DNA of 64,000 bases from Gemmatimonadota bacterium (GTDB lineage: Bacteria > Gemmatimonadota > Gemmatimonadetes > Longimicrobiales > Gaopeijiaceae). Made by a program: the position numbers and the translations under genes. Location: contig JAPPNN010000018.1 in NCBI GenBank assembly GCA_028873815.1, forward strand, positions 62,001-126,000, given 5' to 3'. Numbering within the stretch: the first letter of the stretch is position 1; every line of letters starts with the position of its first letter. The notes under the pieces are model-generated. The model searched no databases. It had not been told where the DNA came from and saw nothing but the letters and a program-made list of their open reading frames with translations. Shown here in pieces: positions 26,111 to 34,726 of this stretch.

Positions 26111-26443
26111 ATGCCCGCCGTCCAGGAAGACACCCTTGACCGCACTTTCGCCGCGCTGGCCCACCCGGCCCGGCGCGCCATTCTCGGGCGCCTGGCCCGG
26201 GGCGAGGTCGCCTCGGTCACCGCGCTGGCCGAGCCCTTCGACATGTCGCTCGTGGCGGTGTCCCGACACGTGAAGATCCTCGAAGACGCCGGGCTGATAA
26301 GCCGGAAGAAGGAGGGGCGGTCGCGTCGTTGCCGCTATGAACCGGGAGCGATCGGTGAGGCGAAGGGCTGGCTCGAAGCCCACCAGCAGTACTGGACGGC
26401 GCAACTCGAAGCGCTGACGCGCTACCTGAAGGACGCGGAGTGA
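26111..26443 (+). CDS. ArsR-family winged-helix regulator
   Basis: A 110-residue helix-turn-helix protein. DRTFAALAHPARRAILGRLA and ALAEPFDMSLVAVSRHVKIL are the typical ArsR/SmtB dimer and recognition helices, followed by the wing (GLISRKKEGRSRRCRYEP). No Cys-based metal site is present, so it is of the group that pairs with SRPBCC proteins rather than a metal sensor. The ATG at 26111 has GGAG upstream. It is followed after 4 bases by an AHSA1/SRPBCC gene, the standard partner. Confidence 0.9.
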   Translation: MPAVQEDTLDRTFAALAHPARRAILGRLARGEVASVTALAEPFDMSLVAVSRHVKILEDAGLISRKKEGRSRRCRYEPGAIGEAKGWLEAHQQYWTAQLEALTRYLKDAE

Positions 26444-26447
26444 CCCG

Positions 26448-26891
26448 ATGACCACAACGACCAGAGCCCTGCACATCGTTCGCACCGTAGCCGCGAGTCC
26501 CGAGCGGGTCTTCGAGGCGTGGACCGACCCGGAACAGGTGAAGCTCTGGACCTGTCCCGACCCGGGCGCGCGCGTGGACGTGGAGATCGACCTGCGGGTG
26601 GGCGGGCGCTACTCTATCCGCATGCACGTGGAGGGCGGGCCGTTCACCGCATACGGCACCTACCGCGAGGTCGATCCGCCGAGCCGGCTGGCGTACACCT
26701 GGGGCTGGAAGGAAGAGGCACACTCAATGAAGGCCGAGACGGTGGTGACGGTCGAATTCGTGCCGGTCGAAGGCGGGACGGAGATCCGGCTCACGCATGA
26801 CGGGTTCCCGACGACGGACGACCGCGACGGCCACGAGGAGGGGTGGACGATCTGCGTGGGGCGGATTGCCGCTCTGGTGGACGGACGATGA
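26448..26891 (+). CDS. SRPBCC (AHSA1-like) protein
   Basis: A 147-residue START-like hydrophobic-cavity protein: LHIVRTVAASPERVFEAWTDPEQVKLW at the N terminus and TEIRLTHDGFPTTDDRDGHEEGW near the C terminus are hallmark AHSA1 motifs. Such proteins bind small hydrophobic ligands and often sit beside an ArsR-type repressor, as here. Its stop overlaps the ATG of the next gene (ATGA), so three genes form one operon. Confidence 0.9.
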   Translation: MTTTTRALHIVRTVAASPERVFEAWTDPEQVKLWTCPDPGARVDVEIDLRVGGRYSIRMHVEGGPFTAYGTYREVDPPSRLAYTWGWKEEAHSMKAETVVTVEFVPVEGGTEIRLTHDGFPTTDDRDGHEEGWTICVGRIAALVDGR

Positions 26892-27883
26892 GGGGCATGC
26901 CGATCCTGTCCGCGGGTCTCGCCCGGGCCGCCTCCACGGGCCTGGCTCTCGCCACATTCGCAGCACTCGCCCTGGCGGCCTGCGGGCCAGCCGCACAGCC
27001 AACGTCCAGGGTCCTGCTGATCGGGATCGACGGCGTACGCCCGGACGTGCTCACCGAGGTGCCGACGCCCAACATCGACGCGCTGGCCGCGAGCGGATGG
27101 TACACGGCCGAGGCGCGCACCACCACTCCGTCGGTGAGCGGTCCGTCGTGGTCCTCGATGCTGACCGGGGTGTGGCCCGAAAAGCACGGGGTCACCAACA
27201 ACAACTTCACGGGCCGCGACTACGACACCTGGCCCAGCTTCCTCATCCGGGCCGAAAGGGAGCGCCCCGAGCTGTCCACCTTCGCCGCGCTGGACTGGTT
27301 GCCGCTCGCGGAGCTTCCCGAAGGCGGCCCCGTTGTCCCGGCAACCGTCGACGAGCGCGCGGTGCTCGACGGCTACGAACACGGCTGGGCCGAAGGCGAC
27401 GGCCAGGTCACCGCGCAAGCCGTGCGTCACCTCGGCGAGGCCGACCCGGACGCCATGTTCGTCTACCTCGGCAATCCCGACGAGACCAGCCACCAGCACG
27501 GCTCGATCGGCGTCGAGTACCGGGCCGCGATCGCGCTCGCCGACCGGCACGTCGGCATGCTGATCGACGCCGTGCGAGCCCGCCCCGGGTACGCCAACGA
27601 GGACTGGCTCGTCCTGATCAGTACGGACCACGGACGGCGCGAGGACGGCGGCCACGGCGGGGACTCACCCGAGGAGATGACGATCTTCATCCTGGCGAGC
27701 GGGCTGGGCGCGGGCGGCCCAGGCGACGCTGGGGATCCCGGCGGCGCGGGCAACACCGCCGGCTGGCCACCCCCCGGTCCCGCCTACATCGTGGACATCG
27801 CCCCCACCGCGCTCGCCCACCTCGGCTTCGCGATCGATCCGGCCTGGGGGCTGGACGGGAGACCGCTGGGGGAGAGGCGGTAG
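26888..27883 (+). CDS. Alkaline phosphatase/nucleotide pyrophosphatase-superfamily lipoprotein
   Basis: A 331-residue metal-dependent phosphodiesterase/phosphatase-fold protein with a lipoprotein signal ending LALAAC. Superfamily metal and nucleophile positions are visible: IGIDGVRPD (Asp ligand), TTTPSVSGPSWSSMLTG (Thr nucleophile region), NPDETSHQHG (Asp/His ligands) and STDHGRREDGGHGG (Asp-His ligand pair plus the last His). It therefore hydrolyses phosphate mono- or diesters outside the cytoplasm. The ATG at 26888 overlaps the SRPBCC stop. A Gly-rich insertion near residues 275-295 is unusual. Substrate unknown. Confidence 0.85.
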   Translation: MRGMPILSAGLARAASTGLALATFAALALAACGPAAQPTSRVLLIGIDGVRPDVLTEVPTPNIDALAASGWYTAEARTTTPSVSGPSWSSMLTGVWPEKHGVTNNNFTGRDYDTWPSFLIRAERERPELSTFAALDWLPLAELPEGGPVVPATVDERAVLDGYEHGWAEGDGQVTAQAVRHLGEADPDAMFVYLGNPDETSHQHGSIGVEYRAAIALADRHVGMLIDAVRARPGYANEDWLVLISTDHGRREDGGHGGDSPEEMTIFILASGLGAGGPGDAGDPGGAGNTAGWPPPGPAYIVDIAPTALAHLGFAIDPAWGLDGRPLGERR

Positions 27884-28060
27884 CCGCGCAGGCCCGCCGG
27901 GGCACGGACGGGAGCCACCTGACGTCCAGGGCGGCCGGGCGATGACCGCGGCCATCCCCTCACGGCGGGCGACCGAAACCGTCTTGTCCGCGAAACCGCG
28001 GGAGCCGTATGGTAACCGTCGCACCGCCACACCCAACTCTTCCGCGGAGGAACGACCACC

Positions 28061-28894
28061 ATGCGGATCGCGCAGACCACCTGGCCGCTGTCGCTTGCGA
28101 CGCCGATCCTGCTATTGCTCTGCCCACCCGCCTCTGCGCAGGAGCCCGCCAGCGAAGCCATCGAAGTCGAGGACCCCGAGCGCTCGGAGCGCCTCTATCG
28201 AGCACACTGCGGGCGCTGCCATGGCGTCCAGGGACTGGGCGGAGAGGGACCGGAGCTCGCGCAACTGGTCCTGCCCAGAGTCGCGGACAGGACACAGCTC
28301 GAGCGGATCATTCGCAACGGGATCCCGGGGACCGGCATGCCCGGCGCACGGGCCACGATCCTCGACGACGAGGCGGTGGCGCTGGTGGCCGGCTACGTGC
28401 TTTGGCTGGGAGCGCAGACCACGGCCGACGCATCGGGAGTGACGGGCGACGCCGACCGGGGGCACGACCTCTTCTGGGCCGAGGGCGACTGCGCCTCCTG
28501 TCATATCGTGGCCGCACAGGGCACGGCCGTCGGGCCGGAACTTACGATCATCGGGCTGCGTCGCGGAGCGGACTACCTGCGGGAGGCCCTGAGCGCACCC
28601 GCCGCCCGGCTGCCCGTCGCGCGGTCCGGCGCCAGGAGCGGCTTTTTCGAGTACCTGCCGGTGCGGATTGTCACACACGACGGCGACATCTACAACGGCA
28701 TGCGGATGAACGAGGACTCCTTCACGATTCAGCTGATGACCGTTTCAGGAGTCTTCGTGTCGCTCCGCAAGAGCGAGATCGCCGAGATGGAGAGGCGCGT
28801 GGGGCACTCGCTCATGCCGGTGGCGCAGGACCTCGACGAAGACGATGTCGAAGATCTGGTGGCGTACCTGACGACCCTCGGGAGGGGATCATGA
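28061..28894 (+). CDS. Di-haem c-type cytochrome
   Basis: A 277-residue periplasmic cytochrome with a signal peptide ending PPASAQ. Two haem-attachment motifs are present, CGRCH (residues about 50-54) and CASCH (about 145-149). The second half contains a PQQ-dehydrogenase-associated haem region with DGDIYNGMRMNEDSFTIQLM, typical of cytochromes that accept electrons from quinoproteins. Its stop overlaps the ATG of the PQQ dehydrogenase gene (ATGA), making an electron-transfer pair. Confidence 0.9.
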   Translation: MRIAQTTWPLSLATPILLLLCPPASAQEPASEAIEVEDPERSERLYRAHCGRCHGVQGLGGEGPELAQLVLPRVADRTQLERIIRNGIPGTGMPGARATILDDEAVALVAGYVLWLGAQTTADASGVTGDADRGHDLFWAEGDCASCHIVAAQGTAVGPELTIIGLRRGADYLREALSAPAARLPVARSGARSGFFEYLPVRIVTHDGDIYNGMRMNEDSFTIQLMTVSGVFVSLRKSEIAEMERRVGHSLMPVAQDLDEDDVEDLVAYLTTLGRGS

Positions 28895-31800
28895 GGAGAC
28901 GGAGCAAGGAGGTGCCGAGCGGCTGCGGGCTCCCGGCCCGCAAGGGGTGGTCGGCTTCGGGAATGGCCTTCGCGGTCTTCGCGCTGGGCGTGTCAATGGC
29001 CCAACCGGCCACCGGCCAGGTCCCCTACGAGCGCATCGTCGCGGCCGACTCCGAGCCGGAAAGCTGGCTCACCTACTCGGGCAACTACGCGTCGCACCGG
29101 TTCTCCCGGCTGGACCAGATCAACGCGGGGAACGTGGCGGATCTGCGCGTCGTGTGGGCCTACCAGATGGACGAGGGGCTGATCGAGACGACGCCGATCG
29201 TGGCGGACGGGGTCATGTACGTAACCGAGCCGCCGAGCACGGTGACGGCGCTGGACGCGCGCACGGGCAAACGGCTGTGGAAGTGGACGCCGCAGATGGG
29301 GTCGAACGTGCTGAACATCGGATTTCCCGAGGTGAATCGGGGCGTCGCGATCCTGGACTCGACGCTGTATGTGGGGACGCTCGATGCGCACCTGGTCGCG
29401 CTCGACGCGCGGTCTGGCGCCGTGCGCTGGGATGTCGAGGTCGCCGACAATGCGATCGGCTTCTCGCTGACGCTGGCGCCGCTGGCGCTCGACGGGAAGA
29501 TCATCGTCGGCGTGTCGGGCGCCGAGGCGGGCGTGCGCGGCTTCATCGACGCGTACGACCCCGAGACCGGCGAGCTGATGTGGCGCACTTATACGATCCC
29601 GGCGCCGGGCGAGTTCGGCAGCGACACCTGGGGAGGCAACAGCTGGGAGACCGGCGGCGGCTCGACGTGGCTGACCGGCTCGTACGACCCCGAACTCGAC
29701 CTGCTCTACTGGCCGATCGGCAACCCGGCCCCCGACTGGAACGGCGACCTGCGCCCCGGCGACAATCTCTACACGGACTGCCTGCTCGCGCTCGATCCCG
29801 ATACCGGCGAGATCGTGTGGTGGTTCCAGTTCACGCCCCACGACACCCACGACTGGGACGCCAACCAGATCCAGGTCCTGGTCGACGCCGAGTGGGAGGG
29901 CGAGCCCCGCAGGCTCGTCGTCACCGCCAACCGCAACGCCTTCTACTACGTGCTCGACCGGGAAACCGGCGAATTCCTGCACGGAACGGAGTACTCGAAG
30001 CAAACCTGGGCCGAGGGGCTGGACGAAAACGGCCGACCGATCGTGATCCCCGGGACAGACCCCACCGAAGAGGGCAACCTGGTGTGGCCCAGCCTGCAGG
30101 GCGCGGCCAACTGGTTCAGCCCCAGCTACAGTCCCATGACGCGTCTGTTCTACCAGCCAACGCGGATCATGGGCGCGATCTACTACAAGGCCGAGGTCGA
30201 GTACGAGCCCGGTCAGCCGTTCTACGGCGGCGGCGAGCAGGCGCTGCGCGGCGAGGAGGCCGGGGGCGCGGTGAAGGCGCTCGATGTGCTGACCGGCGAG
30301 CTCAAGTGGGAATTCCCGTTGCAGTCGCCACCGTGGGCCGGGGTGATGGCGACGGCCGGCAATCTCGTGTTCGGCGGGAGCGAGGAGGGGAACATCTTCG
30401 CGCTGGATGCCCAGACCGGGGAGCCGCTGTGGAACTTCCAGGCGGGCGCGGCGGTGCGGAGCGGGCCGATGTCCTACGAGATCGACGGGCAGCAGCGGAT
30501 CGTGAACTCGGCGGGCGGGACGATGTTCGTGTTCGGGCTGCCGGACAGCGGCGGGGACGGGGCGGCCGGTGACAACGGCGCGGCGAGCGCGCCGCGTGGG
30601 GGTCCGGCCGCGAATCCGCCCGGCGACAGCGAACCCGCCCACCGCCCCGTGGACCTCGCCATGCTCGCGAAGATCCGCGAGGAAGGGCTGCAACGCTCCC
30701 GGCTTCCGAACACCCTGTCCTACATGACCGACGTGGTCGGCGCGCGGCTCACCAATTCGGTTGCAATGGAGCGGGCGCAACAATGGGCCCTCGGGGAGAT
30801 GCGCCGGATCGGTCTCGAGAACACCCACCGCGAGCCCTTCATGAACTACGGCGCGAGCTGGGACAATGAGTATGTCTCGGTGCACATGATGGCGCCGGAC
30901 TACCAGCCGCTGGTCGCGTACCCGATCGCGCACACGCCGGGGACGGACGGGAAGCAGCGCCTGGACGTGGTGCTCGCCGACGTTCGCACTCGCGATCAGC
31001 TGGAGCCGCTGCGCGGCAGGCTGCGCGGTCTCGCGGTCATGTCGACGCCGCCGCCGGTCATCGACCTGGAGCGCTTCGCCACCGGCACACCGCGCCGCAC
31101 CGACGAGGAGATGCGCGCGCTCGAAGAGGACGTGATCCCGCCGCCGAACGGTCCCGACCCGTACTTCTCGCGGCTCTACCCCGACCCGCCGGCAAACCCG
31201 CAGGTGCTCACCGCTGCCGAACGGCTGGCGTTCTACGTGGAGGAAGGGGTGGCGCTGGTCCTCGAATCCAACAGCGGCTGGCCCGGGGCGGTGCGCGGGT
31301 TCGCGCGGCCGGGAGCGAAGGTCGACCGCTGGGACCGGGACGCCACCCTGTCATCGGTCCCGATCGTCGCGGTCACGCCCGAGCACTACAACCGCATGTA
31401 CCGGATCCTGAGGCGCGGCATCCCCGTCACCGTCGAGGCCGAGGTACGCAACGTGCACGGCGCCGGGGCCAGCGAGGCCACCAACGTGCTCGGCGAGATC
31501 CCCGGCACCGACCTCGCCCACGAAGTGGTCATGCTGGGCGCGCACTTCGACACCTGGCACGCCAGCCCCAACGCCAGCGACAACACGTCGGGCACGGCGG
31601 TCATGCTGGAAGCGATGCGCATCCTCAAGGCGGTCGGCGCCCGCCCGCGCCGCACGGTCCGCATCGCGCTCTGGTCCGGCGAGGAGCAGGGCATCTTCGG
31701 GTCGACGGCGTATGTGGTGAAGCACTTCGGCAGCCCGGGCGGCGAAGTGGGGCCAGGCGGCGCCGACGGGCCCGGCGGCACCCCCGGCACCACGCCCGCC

Positions 31801-32172
31801 TACGATGACTTTTCCGTCTACTTCAACCAGGACTACGGCCCCGGGCAGTATCGTGGGATCTGGCTGCAGGGCAACGAGCACGCACGCTCGCTGTTCGCAT
31901 CCTGGATGGAGCCCCTGCGCGACCTCGGCATGACCACGATTTCACCACGCAGCGTCGGCTCGACGGACCACATTCCCTTCGATCGCGCAGGCTTGCCGGG
32001 CTTCCAGTTCCTGCAGGCGCGCGTGGGTGGCACGGGCGGGCACACCAACCTCGACTTCTATGACACCCTGCCCATTGACGACCTTGTCAAAAACGCCGTC
32101 ATTGTGGCGTCGTTCGTCTACAACGCGGCGATGGACGACATGAAGGTGCCGAGAAAGCACCCGCAACCCTAG
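28891..32172 (+). CDS. PQQ-dependent dehydrogenase fused to an M28 metallopeptidase
   Basis: A 1093-residue exported fusion. Residues about 45-555 form an eight-bladed quinoprotein with Ca2+/PQQ ligands GAEAGVRG (220s), WPIGNPAPDWNG (275-295) and HDWDANQ (320-335); it should oxidise alcohols or aldehydes and pass electrons to the adjacent cytochrome. The vicinal Cys pair usual just before VNRGVA is absent (IGFPEVNRGVA, residues 143-153). A Gly/Pro/Ala-rich linker (about 560-590) joins an M28 aminopeptidase domain with all five zinc ligands: HFDTWH (about 885), SDNTSG, SGEEQG, NQDYG and TDHIPF. The reading frame is continuous. The start is the ATG at 28891. The fusion could be functional or arise from loss of a stop between two genes. 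Confidence 0.85.
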   Translation: MRRRSKEVPSGCGLPARKGWSASGMAFAVFALGVSMAQPATGQVPYERIVAADSEPESWLTYSGNYASHRFSRLDQINAGNVADLRVVWAYQMDEGLIETTPIVADGVMYVTEPPSTVTALDARTGKRLWKWTPQMGSNVLNIGFPEVNRGVAILDSTLYVGTLDAHLVALDARSGAVRWDVEVADNAIGFSLTLAPLALDGKIIVGVSGAEAGVRGFIDAYDPETGELMWRTYTIPAPGEFGSDTWGGNSWETGGGSTWLTGSYDPELDLLYWPIGNPAPDWNGDLRPGDNLYTDCLLALDPDTGEIVWWFQFTPHDTHDWDANQIQVLVDAEWEGEPRRLVVTANRNAFYYVLDRETGEFLHGTEYSKQTWAEGLDENGRPIVIPGTDPTEEGNLVWPSLQGAANWFSPSYSPMTRLFYQPTRIMGAIYYKAEVEYEPGQPFYGGGEQALRGEEAGGAVKALDVLTGELKWEFPLQSPPWAGVMATAGNLVFGGSEEGNIFALDAQTGEPLWNFQAGAAVRSGPMSYEIDGQQRIVNSAGGTMFVFGLPDSGGDGAAGDNGAASAPRGGPAANPPGDSEPAHRPVDLAMLAKIREEGLQRSRLPNTLSYMTDVVGARLTNSVAMERAQQWALGEMRRIGLENTHREPFMNYGASWDNEYVSVHMMAPDYQPLVAYPIAHTPGTDGKQRLDVVLADVRTRDQLEPLRGRLRGLAVMSTPPPVIDLERFATGTPRRTDEEMRALEEDVIPPPNGPDPYFSRLYPDPPANPQVLTAAERLAFYVEEGVALVLESNSGWPGAVRGFARPGAKVDRWDRDATLSSVPIVAVTPEHYNRMYRILRRGIPVTVEAEVRNVHGAGASEATNVLGEIPGTDLAHEVVMLGAHFDTWHASPNASDNTSGTAVMLEAMRILKAVGARPRRTVRIALWSGEEQGIFGSTAYVVKHFGSPGGEVGPGGADGPGGTPGTTPAYDDFSVYFNQDYGPGQYRGIWLQGNEHARSLFASWMEPLRDLGMTTISPRSVGSTDHIPFDRAGLPGFQFLQARVGGTGGHTNLDFYDTLPIDDLVKNAVIVASFVYNAAMDDMKVPRKHPQP

Positions 32173-32191
32173 AGTCCATGGACGGCCAGCC

Positions 32192-32518
32192 ATGCTATTC
32201 GGAATCTACGGAAGCCACACGCCGGAAACCTGCCCGATCTACGTACGCAAGTACGCCCGGGTGTTCGTCGACATCGCCGAACTCGACCCGGCGCATATCG
32301 CCGAGGCCTACGGCATCCGACGGGTCGATGTACAGTACCACTCGGCGCTGGAGCACACGTTCCTGTGGGTCGTCGAAGCGGATGACCCCACCGCGATCGA
32401 ACGATTCGCCATCGACACCGGCCTCGCCTCGTTCAATATGCTGGAGATCGTTCCGGTTCACACGTTCGCCGAGACGGTCGAGCGCTTGAAGGACAGGCAC
32501 GACCTCGGGCGGGGGTAG
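32192..32518 (+). CDS. Small DUF3303-like alpha/beta-barrel protein
   Basis: A 108-residue protein beginning MLFGIYGSHTPETCPIY. The alternating strand-helix layout and the pattern HTFLWVVEADDPTAIERFAI...NMLEIVPVHTF resemble dimeric ferredoxin-like alpha/beta barrels such as DUF3303. No catalytic residues are recognisable. It lies 19 bases after the PQQ-DH/M28 gene and 16 bases before the DinB gene, all on the same strand. Confidence 0.6.
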   Translation: MLFGIYGSHTPETCPIYVRKYARVFVDIAELDPAHIAEAYGIRRVDVQYHSALEHTFLWVVEADDPTAIERFAIDTGLASFNMLEIVPVHTFAETVERLKDRHDLGRG

Positions 32519-32534
32519 CCCCGAGAGGACCCGA

Positions 32535-33044
32535 ATGAGCCATTTGCACCGGACCCGAATCGCCCGCACAATCGAAATCTTCGAGGCGGCGCGGCGGCCG
32601 CTGTTCATGGTGCTCGACGGGATCGCGCAGGAGGACTTCGACTGGAATCCGGCACCCGGATCGCGCGGGATCGGCAAGATGTGCCGCCACATGTACCGCG
32701 TGGACGTCTGGTTTCTGAAGCGGCTGGGGATCGAGCCCGTGATCAGCCACGACGCCCCGGGGCCGGTCGACGAGGTCGCAGGGCGAATGCGCCGGGTCCA
32801 GGAGCAGATTCTGGCAGAGGTGGAGGGGTGTGAGAGCGACGCGGACCTCATGGCCGAGCGGACCTCGCTCGACGGCGAGACGGGGGCGCGGCTGGGGGCA
32901 GATGTGGTCCACATCGCGCAGCACTATCTCTATCACCTGGCCCAGATGACGTACCTGCGGCGTATCCGCGACCGGGATTGGAGCGCACCCCTCGACGAGT
33001 GGGAGCACGCGACGCACCTGATCGGGGATTTGGTGCTGGAGTAG
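32535..33044 (+). CDS. DinB-like four-helix metal-binding protein
   Basis: A 169-residue DinB/YfiT-type four-helix bundle. The three metal-binding His positions are visible: MCRHMYRVDVWF, and HIAQHYLYHLAQMTYLR near the C terminus. Related proteins are bacillithiol or mycothiol S-transferases or have unknown function. Same-strand spacing suggests cotranscription with the preceding small gene. Confidence 0.75.
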   Translation: MSHLHRTRIARTIEIFEAARRPLFMVLDGIAQEDFDWNPAPGSRGIGKMCRHMYRVDVWFLKRLGIEPVISHDAPGPVDEVAGRMRRVQEQILAEVEGCESDADLMAERTSLDGETGARLGADVVHIAQHYLYHLAQMTYLRRIRDRDWSAPLDEWEHATHLIGDLVLE

Positions 33045-33166
33045 GGGAGCTTATCCGATGACGGCCGTCAAGCGACGACCGCTTCGGATGATGTCGGAAT
33101 TCCTGCCGAAGGCGCACGGGCTGATGGCGCCGGGGGTGTGAGGGACGCGACGACTGTCAACTCTAG

Positions 33167-33195
33167 TTGTCATCATGTAAAGGCGCGTTTACGTT
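33167..33195 (+). promoter_or_regulatory. Candidate promoter TTGTCA-N17-TACGTT
   Basis: A TTGTCA box (33167-33172) and a TACGTT box (33190-33195) are spaced 17 bases in a locally AT-rich stretch, 42 bases upstream of the CTG start I assign to the next gene. A GTAAA/TTTAC inverted repeat (33178-33193) overlaps it and could be an operator. The -10 match is weak. Confidence 0.35.
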
Positions 33196-33236
33196 TTTTG
33201 CCGACTACGCCCCATGTGGAGACAGGAGATCGCCCA

Positions 33237-34211
33237 CTGACCAAGCAAACCTACCAATTCCGGCTCTCCGGACTCGACGAAGCTGAAGGGCACATCAGGG
33301 TCGAGACTCTGATACGCGCGCTAAAAGCCTTGGTGAAGACTGCTGAATGCGCCACGCGGTTAGCAGCCACAGGGCGTAGCGGTGGGCGAGGGGCCAAGCC
33401 GCGCTGGCTCAGAGAAGCTCTCGACTTCACGTTCACAGGATTGGAGCCCGGATCCACTACGCTGGAAATAGAGGCTCCACGGCTTGGAGATGTCCCGGAT
33501 CTCGACCTCGCCCAGCAGGATCTGTGGCTTCAGCAACCGAGCGTCGAAGACACTTCGCTTGACCTGGGTGCACGCGCGACAGCAGAGGTCCAGGATTCCG
33601 GGGCCTCCGGGGAATACTTCGACGGCAATGTCCTGCAGGCCATTCTCGGGGTCGGAGACGCAGCGAAAGCCGCCGACGTGCGCTATGAGTTGATCGCGGC
33701 GAGCGGTTCTGGAACCGGTTTCGTCCTCGAAGCATCGGCCTGTCCAAAGATCAGGGAACGCCTACACCTGATCCCTGCGCCGCGTGCTTTCGTAGTGAGT
33801 GGTCGGCTCGACGAGATCGGGCACGGGTTGGGCCGTTTTCGACTCTTGATCGATGGACGTTCATTGCCTGGCCGGCTAGACCGGAACCAACTCGATGTAG
33901 AGATGCTACGCCCGCTCTGGGGCAAGCTGGCCACCGTGCAGGGCATCGTCCACTTCAAGTCGAACGGCCAGCCGCGTTTCATCGAGGCTCACCGAATCAG
34001 CCCCCGCGCCGAGGGCGACAAGATCTTTGAGAGTATGCCCCAAGCGGAGCTTAGCGGCGGAGAATCCGCGGATGTTCTGATGGAATCAGATCGTCGTTCG
34101 TCGGTTCCCAGGTCTTCGCTTCGGGAGTTGCGCCGAGTCGACCCAATGGTCCTTTGGGGCGCTTGGCCCGGCGACGAGCCGATAGAAAAACTGTTGGCTG
34201 AACTGGACTGA
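33237..34211 (+). CDS. Conserved-looking unknown protein paired with a PIN ribonuclease
   Basis: A 324-residue protein with no assigned function. It begins TKQTYQFRLSGLDEAEGHIR and ends in GAWPGDEPIEKLLAELD. I place the start at a CTG codon (33237) because AGGAGA lies 7 bases upstream and the recognisable sequence starts there; in-frame GTG codons at 33138 and 33213 lack a ribosome-binding site, and the former lies upstream of the candidate promoter. The body contains long beta-rich segments (DFTFTGLEPGSTTLEIEAP; RLIDGRS-type strands). The PIN gene follows after 11 bases. The two look like an operon in which this protein could be a large, non-standard antitoxin or the target-recognition partner. 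Confidence 0.65.
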   Translation: MTKQTYQFRLSGLDEAEGHIRVETLIRALKALVKTAECATRLAATGRSGGRGAKPRWLREALDFTFTGLEPGSTTLEIEAPRLGDVPDLDLAQQDLWLQQPSVEDTSLDLGARATAEVQDSGASGEYFDGNVLQAILGVGDAAKAADVRYELIAASGSGTGFVLEASACPKIRERLHLIPAPRAFVVSGRLDEIGHGLGRFRLLIDGRSLPGRLDRNQLDVEMLRPLWGKLATVQGIVHFKSNGQPRFIEAHRISPRAEGDKIFESMPQAELSGGESADVLMESDRRSSVPRSSLRELRRVDPMVLWGAWPGDEPIEKLLAELD

Positions 34212-34222
34212 TTTCCGGCCCT

Positions 34223-34684
34223 ATGCGACGCTTCCTCCTAGATACGAACATACTGCTGGGGCTTGCCAGGGAAGCAGAATGGGCACGACGGGTGTACCAC
34301 CGGTTCAATCTGGGTGACCGAGACGTGATCGTCTTCACGTCGGCTGCTTGCATAGGCGAGATACTCGCGATCGCGGAAAGAAACGGATGGGGTTTGAAGA
34401 AGAGAAACAAGCTCGATACCATGCTTCGGGGTTTCCCACACCTTGGCATCAAGGATCCTGACATTCTGCGCGCATACGCCCTGATCGACGCTTGGAGTCG
34501 TGGCAAGCAGGTCAGAGCTCCCGGAGGAGTTTCTCCCCCCAAGTCAGCCGTGACAATGGGGAAGAACGATCTCTGGATTGCGGCTACTGCTCACGTAATC
34601 GGGGCGGTCTTGCTGTCTACGGACGGGGATTTCGAGCACTTGGATGGAGTGTGGTTTCCGTACGAACACGTCGACCAAACGTGA
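34223..34684 (+). CDS. PIN-domain ribonuclease, partner of the upstream unknown protein
   Basis: A 153-residue PIN domain: MRRFLLDTNILLGLAREAE supplies the first Asp, SAACIGEILAIAER the Glu, and KNDLWIAATAHVIGAVLLSTDGDFEHL the C-terminal Asp residues. All four acidic positions of an active PIN nuclease are present. It is preceded by a 324-residue protein rather than a small VapB-like antitoxin and sits at the edge of the restriction island, converging with the YgjP-like gene. Confidence 0.85.
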   Translation: MRRFLLDTNILLGLAREAEWARRVYHRFNLGDRDVIVFTSAACIGEILAIAERNGWGLKKRNKLDTMLRGFPHLGIKDPDILRAYALIDAWSRGKQVRAPGGVSPPKSAVTMGKNDLWIAATAHVIGAVLLSTDGDFEHLDGVWFPYEHVDQT

Positions 34685-34726
34685 CACACTGAAAACCGAT
34701 TACCACAGGAGCCTCCACACACCCCT

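Noticed and set aside
28993-30933. 646-codon open frame antisense to the PQQ dehydrogenase
   Set aside because: Shadow of a real gene with all cofactor residues on the plus strand.
33058-33141. 27-codon frame MTAVKRRPLRMMSEFLPKAH and on, between the DinB and PIN-pair genes
   Set aside because: No ribosome-binding site, no clear homology and too short to judge; could be a fragment of a small DNA-binding gene.
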